The notes beneath the pieces were generated by a model that did no database searches, was not told where the DNA came from, and saw only the letters and a program-made list of their open reading frames with translations. A program made the translations under genes and the position numbers. A stretch of 64,000 nucleotides of DNA from an uncultured Pelagimonas sp. (lineage in GTDB: Bacteria > Pseudomonadota > Alphaproteobacteria > Rhodobacterales > Rhodobacteraceae), in the NCBI GenBank assembly GCA_947497905.1, contig CANMIH010000013.1, positions 62,001 to 126,000 on the forward strand, read 5' to 3'. This document shows positions 8,396-17,304 of the stretch, piece by piece. How positions within the stretch are numbered: position 1 is the stretch's first letter; every line of letters starts with the position of its first letter.

Positions 8396-10816
8396 TTAGG
8401 CGAACATATCCAGCCACTGGTCAAGGGTATGAACGACACCGAAATGCGGCGCGGCGTTGACGATGATATCGTCCTCCTGCACCAGATCGCCCTGAACGGT
8501 GATGGTGCCCAGCACATCCTGATCATGCGCGCCACCGTTGCCGCCCTGATCCGAGATCACGGTGATCAGGGTAAAGTCATCGACGCCGTCATTGTCGCTG
8601 TCGATATGTTCCACTGCCCCCACCGCAACGGTGTGGCCAATCAGCTGGATCTGGTCGCCTTGGTCCAGTGAGAAATCGGTGATGGTGTCATCGCCGATGC
8701 CATCCACCCAGTGATCGTGCAGATTGTCGTTTTCACCGGCCACGCCGTGCCAGTTGATCATGCCATTGTCTTTGGTGTGTTTGCGCACGATCTCTTCGGT
8801 GGCATTGATATCCACCTGAAAGACAAAGTCATCCGCGCCACCGCCCCCGGTGAGAATATCATCGGCATCTTCATAGGGCTGGTCCGCGAAATACAGCGGC
8901 GCATCGGGATCTTGGGCGATGGTCACCTCACCTGCGTCCGAGCGGGAAATGATCGAGTCATCCTCATCCGTCCCCACAACCGTGTCATTGCCAAAGCGCG
9001 ACTTGAGCTGATTGTCCAATTCAAAGTCGTGCCGCATCAGATGTTTGTTGCCGCTGATATTGACCTTGAAGTCGGCGGTGCCGTCTCCGTCGCTGTCGAT
9101 CTCAAGCTTGTTGTTTGCAAAGCGCACCGCCTCGTGGCCACCGGTGAAATTGGCCATGCCGATATAGGTCAGTGTGCCAAAATCGGTGAGGCTGATCAGA
9201 TCTTCGCCGCTGGCAAAGCCTTTGACAAAGTCGATCTGCCCATCGTCCACGCCGCTGTCGCCCTGATTGAAGATCACAACATCGCGTTCATCGTCGCGGT
9301 CCCACAGGCGGATATGATCGGCCTCGGCGCCGCCCAGAATGGTGTCGCTGCCTTCTCCGGCGTGGATGTGATCGCGTCCAATGCCGCCGTCGATCAAGTC
9401 TTCGCCAGCCCCGCCATAGAGCTTGTCCCCATCGTGACCGCCGATGATCTCATCGTTGCCATCGCCGCCGGAAATGGTGTCTTCGTCCATTCCACCGATC
9501 AGCACGTCATCGCCGTCATGGCCATAGAGTTTGTCATATCCGGCCCCGCCGAGGATCATGTCGTTGCCGTCATGGCCGCCCAGTTTGTCGTTGCCATCTC
9601 CGCCGTCGATCTGGTCATCACCCTCACCGCCCCAGGCGCGGTCGTGTCCGTCACCTGCGGTCAGGATGTCGTCACCATCATGTCCGGCCAGCGTGTCATC
9701 GCCGGTGCCGCCGTCAACGGTGTCATTGCCATCGCCGCCCCAGAGCTTGTCATTGCCTGCGCCCCCGGACATGTCGTCGTCGCCATCGTGGCCACCCAGA
9801 CGATCGTGCCCCTCGCCGCCATCCAGCGTGTCATCGCCATCATGACCCCAGAGCCGGTCATTGCCCGCATCGCCCGAGATTTTGTCGTTGCCGTCTCCGC
9901 CCGAGGCCCGGTCATCCCCTTCGCCGCCGGAGATGTCGTCGTCGCCGTCCTGACCGCTGAGACGGTCATCTCCGTCCCCGCCGTCAATGACATCATTGCC
10001 GTCGCCCCCCCAGGCGCGGTCCATGCCGTCGCCGCCCATCAAGGTATCGTCGCCGGTGCCACCGCCCAGTTTGTCGTTGCCGTCACCTCCGTCGATGGCA
10101 TCATTGCCCTCTTGTCCCCAGATCCGGTCGTGTCCCGTGCCGCCAAAGGCCACGTCATCACCCTCGCCGAGGACAACACGGTCATCCCCTGCGCCCGCAT
10201 CCACGGTGTCGTCGCCTTCTTTGGCGATCACCTTGTCATTGCCTGCCCCGGCCAGAAACAGCTCATTGGCGGCGTCGGAGAGTGGGTTGGAATAATCCCC
10301 GCTGCGCAGCACATCATTGCCGTCGGTGCCAAATTTGATGGTGTCGCCGTTGAGAAAGTGGTTCAACCATCCGGCGATATCGGTCACTTTTTCATTGGCC
10401 TTGCCATCTTCGTTCACAAAGCGTGTGCCATCATTGGCAAAGCCGATGTGATAAATGGCGTCGATGACCGTGTTGATCAGGTTTTTGCCCTGAAAACGCA
10501 GCGCGCCGCCGTCGTTCTGCACCAGATGAAACCCGGTTTCGACCCGGCCTGCGTCATCGCCATGGGCGGCGGTGAACGTGGCAAGGCGGTCGGCATCGCT
10601 ACGGATATAGCTGCTGATGGCCAGCACATCATCGGGGCTGATTTGCCCATCTTCATTGAGGGAAAGCGCGGTGATGGCCTCGGCAATCAGGCCATTGATC
10701 GCCTCGGCGGCCTGCGCGCCGGCCTCGATATCTGCGGCAGAGGCATTGACCGCTAGGCCAGGGTCCGTGCGGATCAGATCTGCGATGCGGTTCAGAGTGT
10801 CGAGAAAGGTCGCCAT
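8396..10816 (-). CDS. Large RTX protein with hemolysin-type calcium-binding repeats
   Basis: An 806-residue acidic protein starting at the ATG at 10816, which has an AAGGA ribosome site. The first 160 residues are helical and include one EF-hand/dockerin-like loop (NEDGQISPDD). From about residue 165 to 520 there are some thirty GGxGxDxxx nonapeptides (for example GGDGNDKLGG, GHDGDDTLDG), which form calcium-binding beta rolls. The C-terminal 280 residues hold beta-rich linkers and end in an aliphatic/aromatic tail (LDQWLDMFA), as expected for type I secretion. There is no protease or lipase motif and no secretion ABC/HlyD pair in the window. An adhesin or matrix role is possible but inferred. 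Confidence 0.85.
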   Translation of the reverse strand: MATFLDTLNRIADLIRTDPGLAVNASAADIEAGAQAAEAINGLIAEAITALSLNEDGQISPDDVLAISSYIRSDADRLATFTAAHGDDAGRVETGFHLVQNDGGALRFQGKNLINTVIDAIYHIGFANDGTRFVNEDGKANEKVTDIAGWLNHFLNGDTIKFGTDGNDVLRSGDYSNPLSDAANELFLAGAGNDKVIAKEGDDTVDAGAGDDRVVLGEGDDVAFGGTGHDRIWGQEGNDAIDGGDGNDKLGGGTGDDTLMGGDGMDRAWGGDGNDVIDGGDGDDRLSGQDGDDDISGGEGDDRASGGDGNDKISGDAGNDRLWGHDGDDTLDGGEGHDRLGGHDGDDDMSGGAGNDKLWGGDGNDTVDGGTGDDTLAGHDGDDILTAGDGHDRAWGGEGDDQIDGGDGNDKLGGHDGNDMILGGAGYDKLYGHDGDDVLIGGMDEDTISGGDGNDEIIGGHDGDKLYGGAGEDLIDGGIGRDHIHAGEGSDTILGGAEADHIRLWDRDDERDVVIFNQGDSGVDDGQIDFVKGFASGEDLISLTDFGTLTYIGMANFTGGHEAVRFANNKLEIDSDGDGTADFKVNISGNKHLMRHDFELDNQLKSRFGNDTVVGTDEDDSIISRSDAGEVTIAQDPDAPLYFADQPYEDADDILTGGGGADDFVFQVDINATEEIVRKHTKDNGMINWHGVAGENDNLHDHWVDGIGDDTITDFSLDQGDQIQLIGHTVAVGAVEHIDSDNDGVDDFTLITVISDQGGNGGAHDQDVLGTITVQGDLVQEDDIIVNAAPHFGVVHTLDQWLDMFA

Positions 10817-10999
10817 TGCACATATCCTTGCGATTTGGTGAGGGCCAATGGGGAATTGAGCCGAAAACAAGGATTGAATCGGTGCGAAATGCGGCAAGAA
10901 TGTGGCGGTGCGTGCACTACCTATGCGCGATTATTAACGGATTTTAATCAAGTTCCCCTGCGGCGGCGGGGCCACTGGACAAGTGCCTGTTTGGCGGGG

Positions 11000-11030
11000 C
11001 ACAAATACCTCCGGACCACGGGGGGAGTGC
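11000..11030. repeat. Dispersed GC-rich element with CGGAGGTATTTGTG tail
   Basis: Read on the minus strand this is CCCCCGT followed by CCGGAGGTATTTGTG. A close relative occurs at 63736-63760 (CCCCCGT then CCGGAGTATTTGTG). It looks like a copy of a small intergenic repeat family and directly precedes the MeaB-type gene. Confidence 0.5.
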
Positions 11031-11031
11031 G

Positions 11032-12021
11032 GTGCGCGACATGACAGATTTTAAAGAAATGGCGGAACAGATCCTCGCCGGAAACCGCCGGGCTTTGGCG
11101 CGTGCCATCACGCTGGTGGAAAGCGGGCGGGATGATCACCGGGCGCAGGCGTTGGAATTGCTCGACACTCTGCGCGGTCACGGACGTCAGGCGCTGCGCA
11201 TTGGTTTGTCTGGGACGCCCGGTGTCGGCAAATCCACCTTTATCGAGAGTTTTGGCTGTCTGTTGACGGGGCAGGGGCTGCGGGTGGCCGTTCTGGCCGT
11301 TGATCCAAGTTCGGCGCGGTCGGGTGGTTCGATCTTAGGCGACAAAACCCGGATGGAACGTCTCAGCCGGGACCGCAATGCCTTTATCCGGCCTTCGCCT
11401 TCACAAACCCAATTGGGTGGGGTGGCACGGCGCACCCGTGAGGCGATTGATCTCTGTGAGGCCGCAGGCTTTGACGTGATCCTGATTGAAACCGTGGGCG
11501 TGGGGCAGTCCGAGACCATGGTGGCGGAAATGTCCGACCTGTTCCTGCTGCTGCTGGCACCGGCGGGCGGCGATGAGCTTCAAGGCGTCAAACGCGGCAT
11601 TATGGAGATGGCGGATATTCTGATCATCAACAAAGCCGACGGCGATCTGAAAACCACGGCCATGCGCACCTGCGCCGATTACTCAGGTGCGCTGCGTCTC
11701 TTGCGCAAACGCGCCTATGACCCGGAAACCTTCCCTAAGGCCATGACTGTGTCCGCGCTGGAGGAGAATGGCCTGGAGGCCGCCTGGAGTGAGATGCAGG
11801 AACTGACGGACTGGCGCCGCAGCGAGGGGCATTTCGAATCGCGGCGCGTGGCGCAGGCACGCTATTGGTTTGAGGCCGAAGTGCGTGATCGTTTGCTGGC
11901 GCGCCTGAACCAGGAACCGATGCGCGGGGCGATGACAGCCATGGCACAGCAGGTCGAATCGGGGGATGTGTCGCCCTCTCAGGCCGCAGAACAGCTGTTG
12001 ACCGTCTATATGGGGCGCTGA
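11032..12021 (+). CDS. meaB: MeaB/ArgK-family GTPase, methylmalonyl-CoA mutase chaperone
   Basis: A 329-residue G3E-like P-loop GTPase. The P-loop GTPGVGKST spans residues 61-69, ETVGVGQSE is the switch region and NKAD gives guanine specificity. Members of this family gate cobalamin loading and protect methylmalonyl-CoA mutase. No mutase gene lies in the window, so its partner is presumably elsewhere. A GTG at 11032 or the ATG at 11041 could start it. The older name ArgK kinase is not supported by the sequence. Confidence 0.9.
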   Translation: MRDMTDFKEMAEQILAGNRRALARAITLVESGRDDHRAQALELLDTLRGHGRQALRIGLSGTPGVGKSTFIESFGCLLTGQGLRVAVLAVDPSSARSGGSILGDKTRMERLSRDRNAFIRPSPSQTQLGGVARRTREAIDLCEAAGFDVILIETVGVGQSETMVAEMSDLFLLLLAPAGGDELQGVKRGIMEMADILIINKADGDLKTTAMRTCADYSGALRLLRKRAYDPETFPKAMTVSALEENGLEAAWSEMQELTDWRRSEGHFESRRVAQARYWFEAEVRDRLLARLNQEPMRGAMTAMAQQVESGDVSPSQAAEQLLTVYMGR

Positions 12022-12077
12022 GGGGCATATTTTTCGGCTTGGTCCCGAGATTCAGCCGCCAGATCTCTGGGTCGGGC

Positions 12078-12106
12078 TTGACGCTAATCCCCCGCAGGCG
12101 TATAGC
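12078..12106 (+). promoter_or_regulatory. Sigma-70-type promoter of rpmB
   Basis: TTGACG (12078-12083) and TATAGC (12101-12106) are separated by 17 bases. This is one of the best housekeeping promoter matches in the window and leaves a leader of about 110 bases before rpmB. Confidence 0.75.
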
Positions 12107-12222
12107 CCTGCGAACGAGATTCCGGGCGCCCCGCGTGGCGCCCTTTGATGTTAGCCTGCGGACTTCGGTCCGGGGCAGAGATTGGCAAGGCCCATCCTTG
12201 CCCGCAAGATGAGGATGAACCT

Positions 12223-12510
12223 ATGTCGCGTGTATGCGAACTGACCGGTAAAGGCCCGATGGTGGGCAACAATGTTAGCCACGCCAACAACAAAACCAAG
12301 CGTCGCTTTCTGCCGAACCTGAACGACGTAACCCTGCAGTCCGAGACTCTGGGCCGTGGCATCAAACTGCGCATTTCGGCGCACGCCCTGCGTTCGGTTG
12401 ACCACCGTGGTGGTCTGGACAAGTTCCTTGCGAAAGCAAAAGACACCGAGCTGAGCGCAACTGCTCTGAAGGTGAAAAAAGAGATCGCAAAAGCTCAGGC
12501 AGCTGCCTAA
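12223..12510 (+). CDS. rpmB: 50S ribosomal protein L28
   Basis: A 95-residue ribosomal protein. It starts [20 protein letters not shown], a typical alphaproteobacterial L28 N terminus, and the basic segment [11 protein letters not shown] follows. The ATG at 12223 has GAGGATG upstream; longer readings are not conserved. It has its own promoter (12078) and a strong terminator (12535), so it is transcribed alone. Confidence 0.98.
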   Translation: MSRVCELTGKGPMVGNNVSHANNKTKRRFLPNLNDVTLQSETLGRGIKLRISAHALRSVDHRGGLDKFLAKAKDTELSATALKVKKEIAKAQAAA

Positions 12511-12534
12511 GTTTTTCTAAGATCATCTGATCCG

Positions 12535-12572
12535 AACAGCCCTGCGACGTTGCCGTCGCGGGGCTGTTTGCT
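12535..12572 (+). terminator. Rho-independent terminator of rpmB
   Basis: AACAGCCCTGCGACG (12535-12549) pairs, with one wobble, to CGTCGCGGGGCTGTT (12554-12568) around TTGC. A T-rich stretch follows. Confidence 0.92.
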
Positions 12573-12617
12573 TTTCGGGGTTTTGGTTTCGAGATCTCAG
12601 GCGTATAGACATCCGTG

Positions 12618-12968
12618 ATGTCCGTCCTGTTGCGATCTCTGAGCGGCCTGTTCCTGGCCATGATCCTGACGGCCACCAGCCTGACCATGGCGGTGGCACG
12701 CGGACAGACTTTGCCTGTGGATCAGATTGTGATCTGTCATGGCATGGGTGTAGCCACCGTTCTGGTGGATGCCGAGGGAAACCCCACAGGGCCCGCACAT
12801 CTTTGTCCCGAGAGTGCGCTGTCGCTGTTCGCGGCTGTCACCGACCTCCCGCCCCCTCCAATGCCCCACGGCGTCTGGTATCGGACCCAGACCGAATGGA
12901 CCACTGTTCAGATCACAGGGCGCGATGCGCCTGCGGCCACCGCACGTGGGCCGCCGTTGATGGTGTGA
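12618..12968 (+). CDS. Small exported protein upstream of the PCuAC gene, unknown function
   Basis: A 116-residue protein with an N-terminal signal sequence (LSGLFLAMILTATSLTMAVA). The mature part has two cysteines, in VICHGMG and HLCPE, and a proline-rich C terminus. The pattern recalls DUF2946-like proteins often found next to copper-handling genes. It lies 41 bases before the PCuAC gene on the same strand, so a link to periplasmic copper is a reasonable inference but not proven. Confidence 0.65.
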   Translation: MSVLLRSLSGLFLAMILTATSLTMAVARGQTLPVDQIVICHGMGVATVLVDAEGNPTGPAHLCPESALSLFAAVTDLPPPPMPHGVWYRTQTEWTTVQITGRDAPAATARGPPLMV

Positions 12969-13009
12969 CTTTCCACCCTTCAACTGACTGACAGATAGGA
13001 AATACCAAA

Positions 13010-13477
13010 ATGAAATTTGCGACTCTTTTCGCGGGTGCGGCGGTGGCTGCGCTGATGGGTTCGGCTACGATGGCCGAGGTTGTGGTCAAAGACGCCTATG
13101 CGCGGGCTGCTGGCAAAGCTGCCAAAGCGGGCGCGGCCTTTATGATGATCGAAAACACCGGGGATGCGGATGACCGCCTTGTGTCGGTGTCCTCGGACGT
13201 GGCGCACCGCACCGAGCTGCACACCCACAAAGATCTGGGTGACGGCGTGATGAAGATGATGCACGTCGAAGAGGGCTTTGTGATCCCGGCAGGCGGCATG
13301 CATATGCTCAAGCGCGGCGGCGACCACGTGATGTTCATGGGGCTCAAGCGCAGCCTGAACGACGGCGACACCGTGAGTGTGACCTTCACCTTTGAAAAGG
13401 CAGGCGAACAGGTTGTTGAGATCCCCGTTGATCTCAAACGTCAGGATGCCCATGGCGGCATGAAGCACGGCAACTGA
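13010..13477 (+). CDS. Periplasmic copper chaperone PCuAC (DUF461)
   Basis: A 155-residue protein with a signal peptide ending near SATMA. PCuAC proteins carry Cu(I) to cytochrome c oxidase. The Met/His ligands are visible as TELHTH, VMKMMH and GMHMLK, and the C terminus is also His/Met-rich (DAHGGMKHGN). It follows a small exported Cys protein, and the pair ends at a strong terminator at 13501. Confidence 0.92.
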   Translation: MKFATLFAGAAVAALMGSATMAEVVVKDAYARAAGKAAKAGAAFMMIENTGDADDRLVSVSSDVAHRTELHTHKDLGDGVMKMMHVEEGFVIPAGGMHMLKRGGDHVMFMGLKRSLNDGDTVSVTFTFEKAGEQVVEIPVDLKRQDAHGGMKHGN

Positions 13478-13500
13478 GCTTTGCGTTCAAAGTAAACAAG

Positions 13501-13524
13501 AGGCGGGGGAAACCCCGCCTTTTT
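13501..13524 (+). terminator. Rho-independent terminator after the PCuAC gene
   Basis: AGGCGGGG (13501-13508) and CCCCGCCT (13513-13520) pair around GAAA, followed by a T run. It sits between convergent genes and may act in both directions. Confidence 0.9.
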
Positions 13525-13529
13525 CATGC

Positions 13530-14573
13530 CTAGCCGGCGGTTTTGCGCATCAGGGCCTCAATGGGGCCGCGTTTGAACCAGCGCGCCCAGACCCAGGCGT
13601 AGAGCGTTGCAAGCGCACAAAAGACCAAAGATGCGGTGACCGAGTGCGCAAGGCTTTGACCGCCCAGCATTTCCAGCGCCTCAAGCGTGCCCATGCCCAA
13701 CACGATATGCGCTACATACAGTGTCAGCGTCTGCCGCCCGGCGGGGGTGATCATCTGCAATATGTTCAACCGCTGCAATGCTGGGGCCACCAGAAGGCTG
13801 ACACCAATCACACCACAGGCCGCGCCAATTCCGGCCAGTGTATAAAGTGGCATGGGAGGAATGGGGGATGTTGTCGCCAGATCCGCCAGTTCAGGGTCCA
13901 GTGCGGCAAAGATCGGGGTCAACAGGGTGCTGAGCAATTCGGCCAGCCCCAGCGCACAGGCGCCGCCGATGGCAAGCGCCGCCTGAACGCGTCGCCGCGA
14001 CAGAGGCAGGCGGCCGAGCACAATACCAAACAGCAAAAAGCCTAGCCAGGGGATGACGGGGTGCCATCCGTTGAAGAACAGATTGCGAAGAAAGCCGGTG
14101 GGTGTCCAGAAGCCGGAATAGCTGTAGCTGGTCCAGTCCCACCCGGCCTCATAGTTCACGGTCAGAACCATGACGCAAAACAGCAGATTCAGCGCCACCA
14201 CAGTGCCGATCAGCGCGCGGCTGCCCAAAGGTAAGAGTAATACGCCAAACAGGAAATAGGCTGCGTAATAGTGCAGAATATCGGCGTCGAAGATTGTCAT
14301 GTTCAACAGCCCAAGCACCATCAGAAACAAGGCGCGTTTGAGGGTGACATGGAGTGTCCGGTCCAGACCCCGCGCCCCGGCCAGCCCAAGCCCAACCCCG
14401 GCCAGCACCACAAAGGTCGCTGCGGCACGCCCCTCAAGCGCGGCGGTGAACCCGGCCAGACCCCCTGTGTCCGCGTCGGTGACCATGACGACTTTGAAAT
14501 TGACGATAACCATGCCAACAAAGGCCAGAAACCGCGCGAGGTCGAGCCCCTCAAGCCGAGACGCCTGCGACAT
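13530..14573 (-). CDS. DUF418/acyltransferase-type multipass membrane protein
   Basis: A 347-residue protein with about ten hydrophobic helices and the N-terminal signature RLEGLDLARFLAFVGMVIVN, typical of DUF418/heparan-N-acetyltransferase-like proteins (YeiB relatives). The C-terminal GRQTLTLYVAHIVLG segment matches the DUF418 core. Function is unknown; relatives are thought to be membrane acyltransferases or transporters. It starts three bases after the cobB stop, so the two form an operon. Confidence 0.8.
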   Translation of the reverse strand: MSQASRLEGLDLARFLAFVGMVIVNFKVVMVTDADTGGLAGFTAALEGRAAATFVVLAGVGLGLAGARGLDRTLHVTLKRALFLMVLGLLNMTIFDADILHYYAAYFLFGVLLLPLGSRALIGTVVALNLLFCVMVLTVNYEAGWDWTSYSYSGFWTPTGFLRNLFFNGWHPVIPWLGFLLFGIVLGRLPLSRRRVQAALAIGGACALGLAELLSTLLTPIFAALDPELADLATTSPIPPMPLYTLAGIGAACGVIGVSLLVAPALQRLNILQMITPAGRQTLTLYVAHIVLGMGTLEALEMLGGQSLAHSVTASLVFCALATLYAWVWARWFKRGPIEALMRKTAG

Positions 14574-14576
14574 GCC

Positions 14577-15260
14577 TTACACCAGCTCTGCGACCCATTG
14601 AGGCACAATTTCCGAGGCTGGCCCGATCAGGTGGCGGGTGAAAGCGCGGGACACATCGGTGGAATTCAGGTTCAATTCGACCGTATCTGCGCCCGCATAG
14701 CGGGCCTCTTGCACAAAGCCGGCTGCGGGATAGACCTGTCCTGAGGTGCCGATGGCAGCGAAGACCGTACAGCCCGCGAGGTGCTCGGCGATTTCATCCA
14801 TGAAATAGGGCATTTCGCCAAACCAGACGATGTCGGGCCGCCCCTGTGGCGCGCCACATGACGGGCAGATCTGTCCAGGGGCCATTTCGAGCGGCGCGGG
14901 CCAGCGATGGTCGCAGCTGGCACAGAGCGCACCTGTCAACGCGCCATGCATATGGATCACCGAAGACCCCGCCTTTTCATGCAGCCCATCCACGTTTTGG
15001 GTGACAATCACCACCTCGCCGTCAAACTCGCGTTGCAGGCGGGCCAGGGCGTGATGGGCGTCGTTGGGCGTGGCCTCGGCGGCCTGAGCGCGGCGGGCAT
15101 TGTAAAAATCATGCACCAACTGAGGGTTGCGGGCAAAGCCCTCGGGTGTGGCGACATCTTCGATGCGATGCTGCGCCCAAAGCCCGCCCTCATCGCGAAA
15201 GGTGCCAAGTCCGCTTTCTGCAGATAGGCCCGCTCCGGTCAGAATGACAATCTTCTCCAT
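14577..15260 (-). CDS. cobB: NAD-dependent protein deacylase (sirtuin, CobB type)
   Basis: A 227-residue Sir2 enzyme that removes acetyl or succinyl groups from lysines using NAD. It shows GAGLSAESG near residue 9, QNVDGLHEKAG, the catalytic histidine in VIHMHG, and a zinc site of two CxxC pairs (CASC, CPSC). The C-terminal NAD loop FAAIGTSGQVYPAAG is intact. It is divergent from the phosphatase gene (45-base gap) and leads the DUF418 gene. Confidence 0.95.
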   Translation of the reverse strand: MEKIVILTGAGLSAESGLGTFRDEGGLWAQHRIEDVATPEGFARNPQLVHDFYNARRAQAAEATPNDAHHALARLQREFDGEVVIVTQNVDGLHEKAGSSVIHMHGALTGALCASCDHRWPAPLEMAPGQICPSCGAPQGRPDIVWFGEMPYFMDEIAEHLAGCTVFAAIGTSGQVYPAAGFVQEARYAGADTVELNLNSTDVSRAFTRHLIGPASEIVPQWVAELV

Positions 15261-15304
15261 CTCCGCCCCCTTGTTGTCGCGCGCGCTCGCGCGTAGTCAG
15301 AGGT

Positions 15305-15760
15305 ATGACCCATCGCATCCTCTTCGTCTGTCTTGGAAATATATGTCGCTCTCCCTCGGCCGAAGGGGTGGTGCGCCAGATGGCGTCGGATCGTGGTCTG
15401 GATGTCACGCTGGACAGTGCGGGCACCGGCAGCTGGCACGCCGGTGAGCCACCCTATGGCCCAATGCAAGAGGCGGCGGCGCGACGTGGGTATGACCTCT
15501 CAGACTTGCGCGCGCGTCAGGTCACCAAAGGCGATTTTGGCGCCTATGATCTGATCATCGCCATGGATGCGGACAATCTCGCCAACCTCACGAGGATGGC
15601 CCAGAAGGGCGGGCAGGGGGCCAGACTGGCGCTGTTCACCGATTACGCGCCACAGACCGGGGCCGACCATGTGCCGGACCCCTATTACACCCGCGATTTT
15701 GACGGCACGCTGGATCTGGTTGAGATCTGCGCCGCCGGGCTGTTGGATCAGCTGGCATAA
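15305..15760 (+). CDS. Low-molecular-weight protein-tyrosine phosphatase
   Basis: A 151-residue cytosolic phosphatase. The P-loop C-LGNIC-R is at residues 9-15 followed by S16, and the general acid aspartate is in DPYYTRDF near the C terminus. Length is normal for the family. Its 3' end overlaps the convergent small membrane gene by 13 bases. Confidence 0.95.
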   Translation: MTHRILFVCLGNICRSPSAEGVVRQMASDRGLDVTLDSAGTGSWHAGEPPYGPMQEAAARRGYDLSDLRARQVTKGDFGAYDLIIAMDADNLANLTRMAQKGGQGARLALFTDYAPQTGADHVPDPYYTRDFDGTLDLVEICAAGLLDQLA

Positions 15761-15930
15761 ATCGCTTTGGCGACACCCCAGGTCACAGGCAAGGCCAAAA
15801 CAAAGCCGACGGCCGCCGCCGCAAGAATGGGAGTGAGAGTGTCGTGTCCCATCACCAACACGGCGATGATACAAGAACCGGCCAAACTGGTGCCGATCAG
15901 CGAATAAAGCATACCTGCAAGGCGAAGCAT
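15748..15930 (-). CDS. Small two-helix membrane protein (often mislabelled CTP synthetase)
   Basis: A 60-residue hydrophobic protein with two membrane segments (LIGTSLAGSCIIAVLVMG and ILAAAAVGFVLALPVTWGVA). Proteins of this length and pattern are common in Rhodobacteraceae and, as I recall, carry a misleading CTP synthetase label; nothing here supports that activity. It overlaps the end of the phosphatase gene on the other strand. Confidence 0.65.
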   Translation of the reverse strand: MLRLAGMLYSLIGTSLAGSCIIAVLVMGHDTLTPILAAAAVGFVLALPVTWGVAKAIYAS

Positions 15931-16070
15931 CTGGGCCTCCTGTGAGTTTCTAAAGGAACCCTACCGTATGGTGCATGCCGTTGCTTTGATCTGCATCAGC
16001 CCACTGTGTGATCCATGCCCCTGCGTGACTCTTGTCCCTACCGTGACGCCGCGTTAGGAGGGCGAAAAGA

Positions 16071-16928
16071 TTGAGTTTCAACGGATTGAAAATGCTGAGA
16101 GCGCTGTTTGGCCCGATTTGCCTGCTGGCTTTGGCGGGATGTGACATCCTCGAGCGTATGTCTGCCCAGGTGGCGCAAAACGCCGAACCGGAAGTGTCCT
16201 GCCGGACGCGCCCCGATGGCTGTGCGTTTGATCAGGGCACCCTGCGCGTGGACCCGGAGCCGCGGGTGCTCCCGCGCCGGTCGTATCAGTTTTTCCCAAC
16301 TGCGGACGAGCTCAACTTCACAGATGCCCGTGGCCGTCGCTGGGTGGCTCCGAAAGGCACGCTGACGGATGGGGCCTCGATCCCTGAGATCTTTGTCGCC
16401 ATTGTGGGTCAGCCCACCGCGCCGGAATATATCCACGCGGCGGCGGTGCATGACGCCTATTGTGGGGTCGGCAATGAGCTGGGGCTGCGGTTTCACGATG
16501 GCCGCTGGGAGGATGTGCACCGCATGTTCTACGACGGGTTGATCACCGGAGGCACACCTCCGCTGCGCGCCAAAGTGATGTATGCGGCGGTCTGGCTGGG
16601 CGGGCCGCGCTGGAACACCCATCGGGATCTGCGGCATCTCTCCGTGGGAGACAAACAAGACGCGATGCGCCGCGTAAAGCTCTTTATCGAAGACAACGAC
16701 CCGCCGCTGCCTGCTCTGGTGGCCTTCCTTGAAGCTCAGGAGAAGGGGATGCAGGCGCAGGCCGCCGGTAAGGACGAAGAAAAGCTGCAAAGCGAAGTGT
16801 CTCCGGAAACACCCCCCGGTGCAGGAGGAGAGTTACCCCCCGACCCAACCCCACCCGGCGGAGGTGGAGGCATCGACCCACCACTCGATCCCCCCTATCT
16901 GGATCCCGATCCGCCGGGGGCTGCTTAG
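16071..16928 (+). CDS. DUF1353 lipoprotein
   Basis: A 285-residue protein with a lipobox (LLALAGC, cysteine about residue 24), so probably lipid-anchored. The central region DGASIPEIFV ... AAAVHDAYCG ... FYDGLI is the DUF1353 signature. The last 70 residues are rich in Pro, Gly and Glu (GGELPPDPTPPGGGGG), probably a disordered tail. The TTG at 16071 is chosen because AGGAGGG lies about nine bases upstream; the ATG at 16092 has no ribosome site. Relatives include phage-like proteins, but no phage genes are near. Confidence 0.8.
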   Translation: MSFNGLKMLRALFGPICLLALAGCDILERMSAQVAQNAEPEVSCRTRPDGCAFDQGTLRVDPEPRVLPRRSYQFFPTADELNFTDARGRRWVAPKGTLTDGASIPEIFVAIVGQPTAPEYIHAAAVHDAYCGVGNELGLRFHDGRWEDVHRMFYDGLITGGTPPLRAKVMYAAVWLGGPRWNTHRDLRHLSVGDKQDAMRRVKLFIEDNDPPLPALVAFLEAQEKGMQAQAAGKDEEKLQSEVSPETPPGAGGELPPDPTPPGGGGGIDPPLDPPYLDPDPPGAA

Positions 16929-17304
16929 CTTGGGGTGCAGTGAGTGACCCTTTGGTGACCCGTATAGCATTCGGACGCGGCGCATTCTGGTGACCGTGCC
17001 GTATCAACAAGCGAAATGAATACCCGACGTATGGTTCTGTCCTCTGGGGTAAATGAACCAATGTCGAACCCACTGTGAGATACCTACGAGACCACATCGA
17101 AAGATGTCGGTTGTGCGGACTTTGCTGCCGATCGTTCCGCAGAAACCAATGAAAGCAGTAAGCCTCAAAGCGGACCTAGTGTTGGAAACTCGATCTGAAT
17201 GCTGGAATTGAACAACGACCAAACTGGTGGGCGAAAAGCGTGGACCATTCTCTTGCAGCGCCTAAACAGCTTGCAATCGACCCTCATTGTTGTCCAATAG
17301 ATTA
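16929..17304. other. 376-base gap before the HEPN-like gene
   Basis: No credible gene is seen. The stretch is more AT-rich than its surroundings, like the gene that follows. CTCAAAGCGG at 17164-17173 recurs at 18424-18433 beyond that gene. Confidence 0.5.

Noticed and set aside
8960-10290. Regularly spaced short repeats that might suggest a CRISPR array
   Set aside because: They are the 27-base coding units of RTX nonapeptides in an open frame and there are no spacers or cas genes.
8711-10756. A 681-codon open frame antisense to the RTX gene
   Set aside because: It is a by-product of the repeated GGxGxD codons: the antisense protein is a low-complexity string of Val, Ala and Ile with no domain pattern, while the minus strand encodes well-formed RTX repeats with a ribosome site.
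15748-15930. Calling the small protein CTP synthetase
   Set aside because: It has only two membrane helices and 60 residues; the label seen on such proteins is unsupported.
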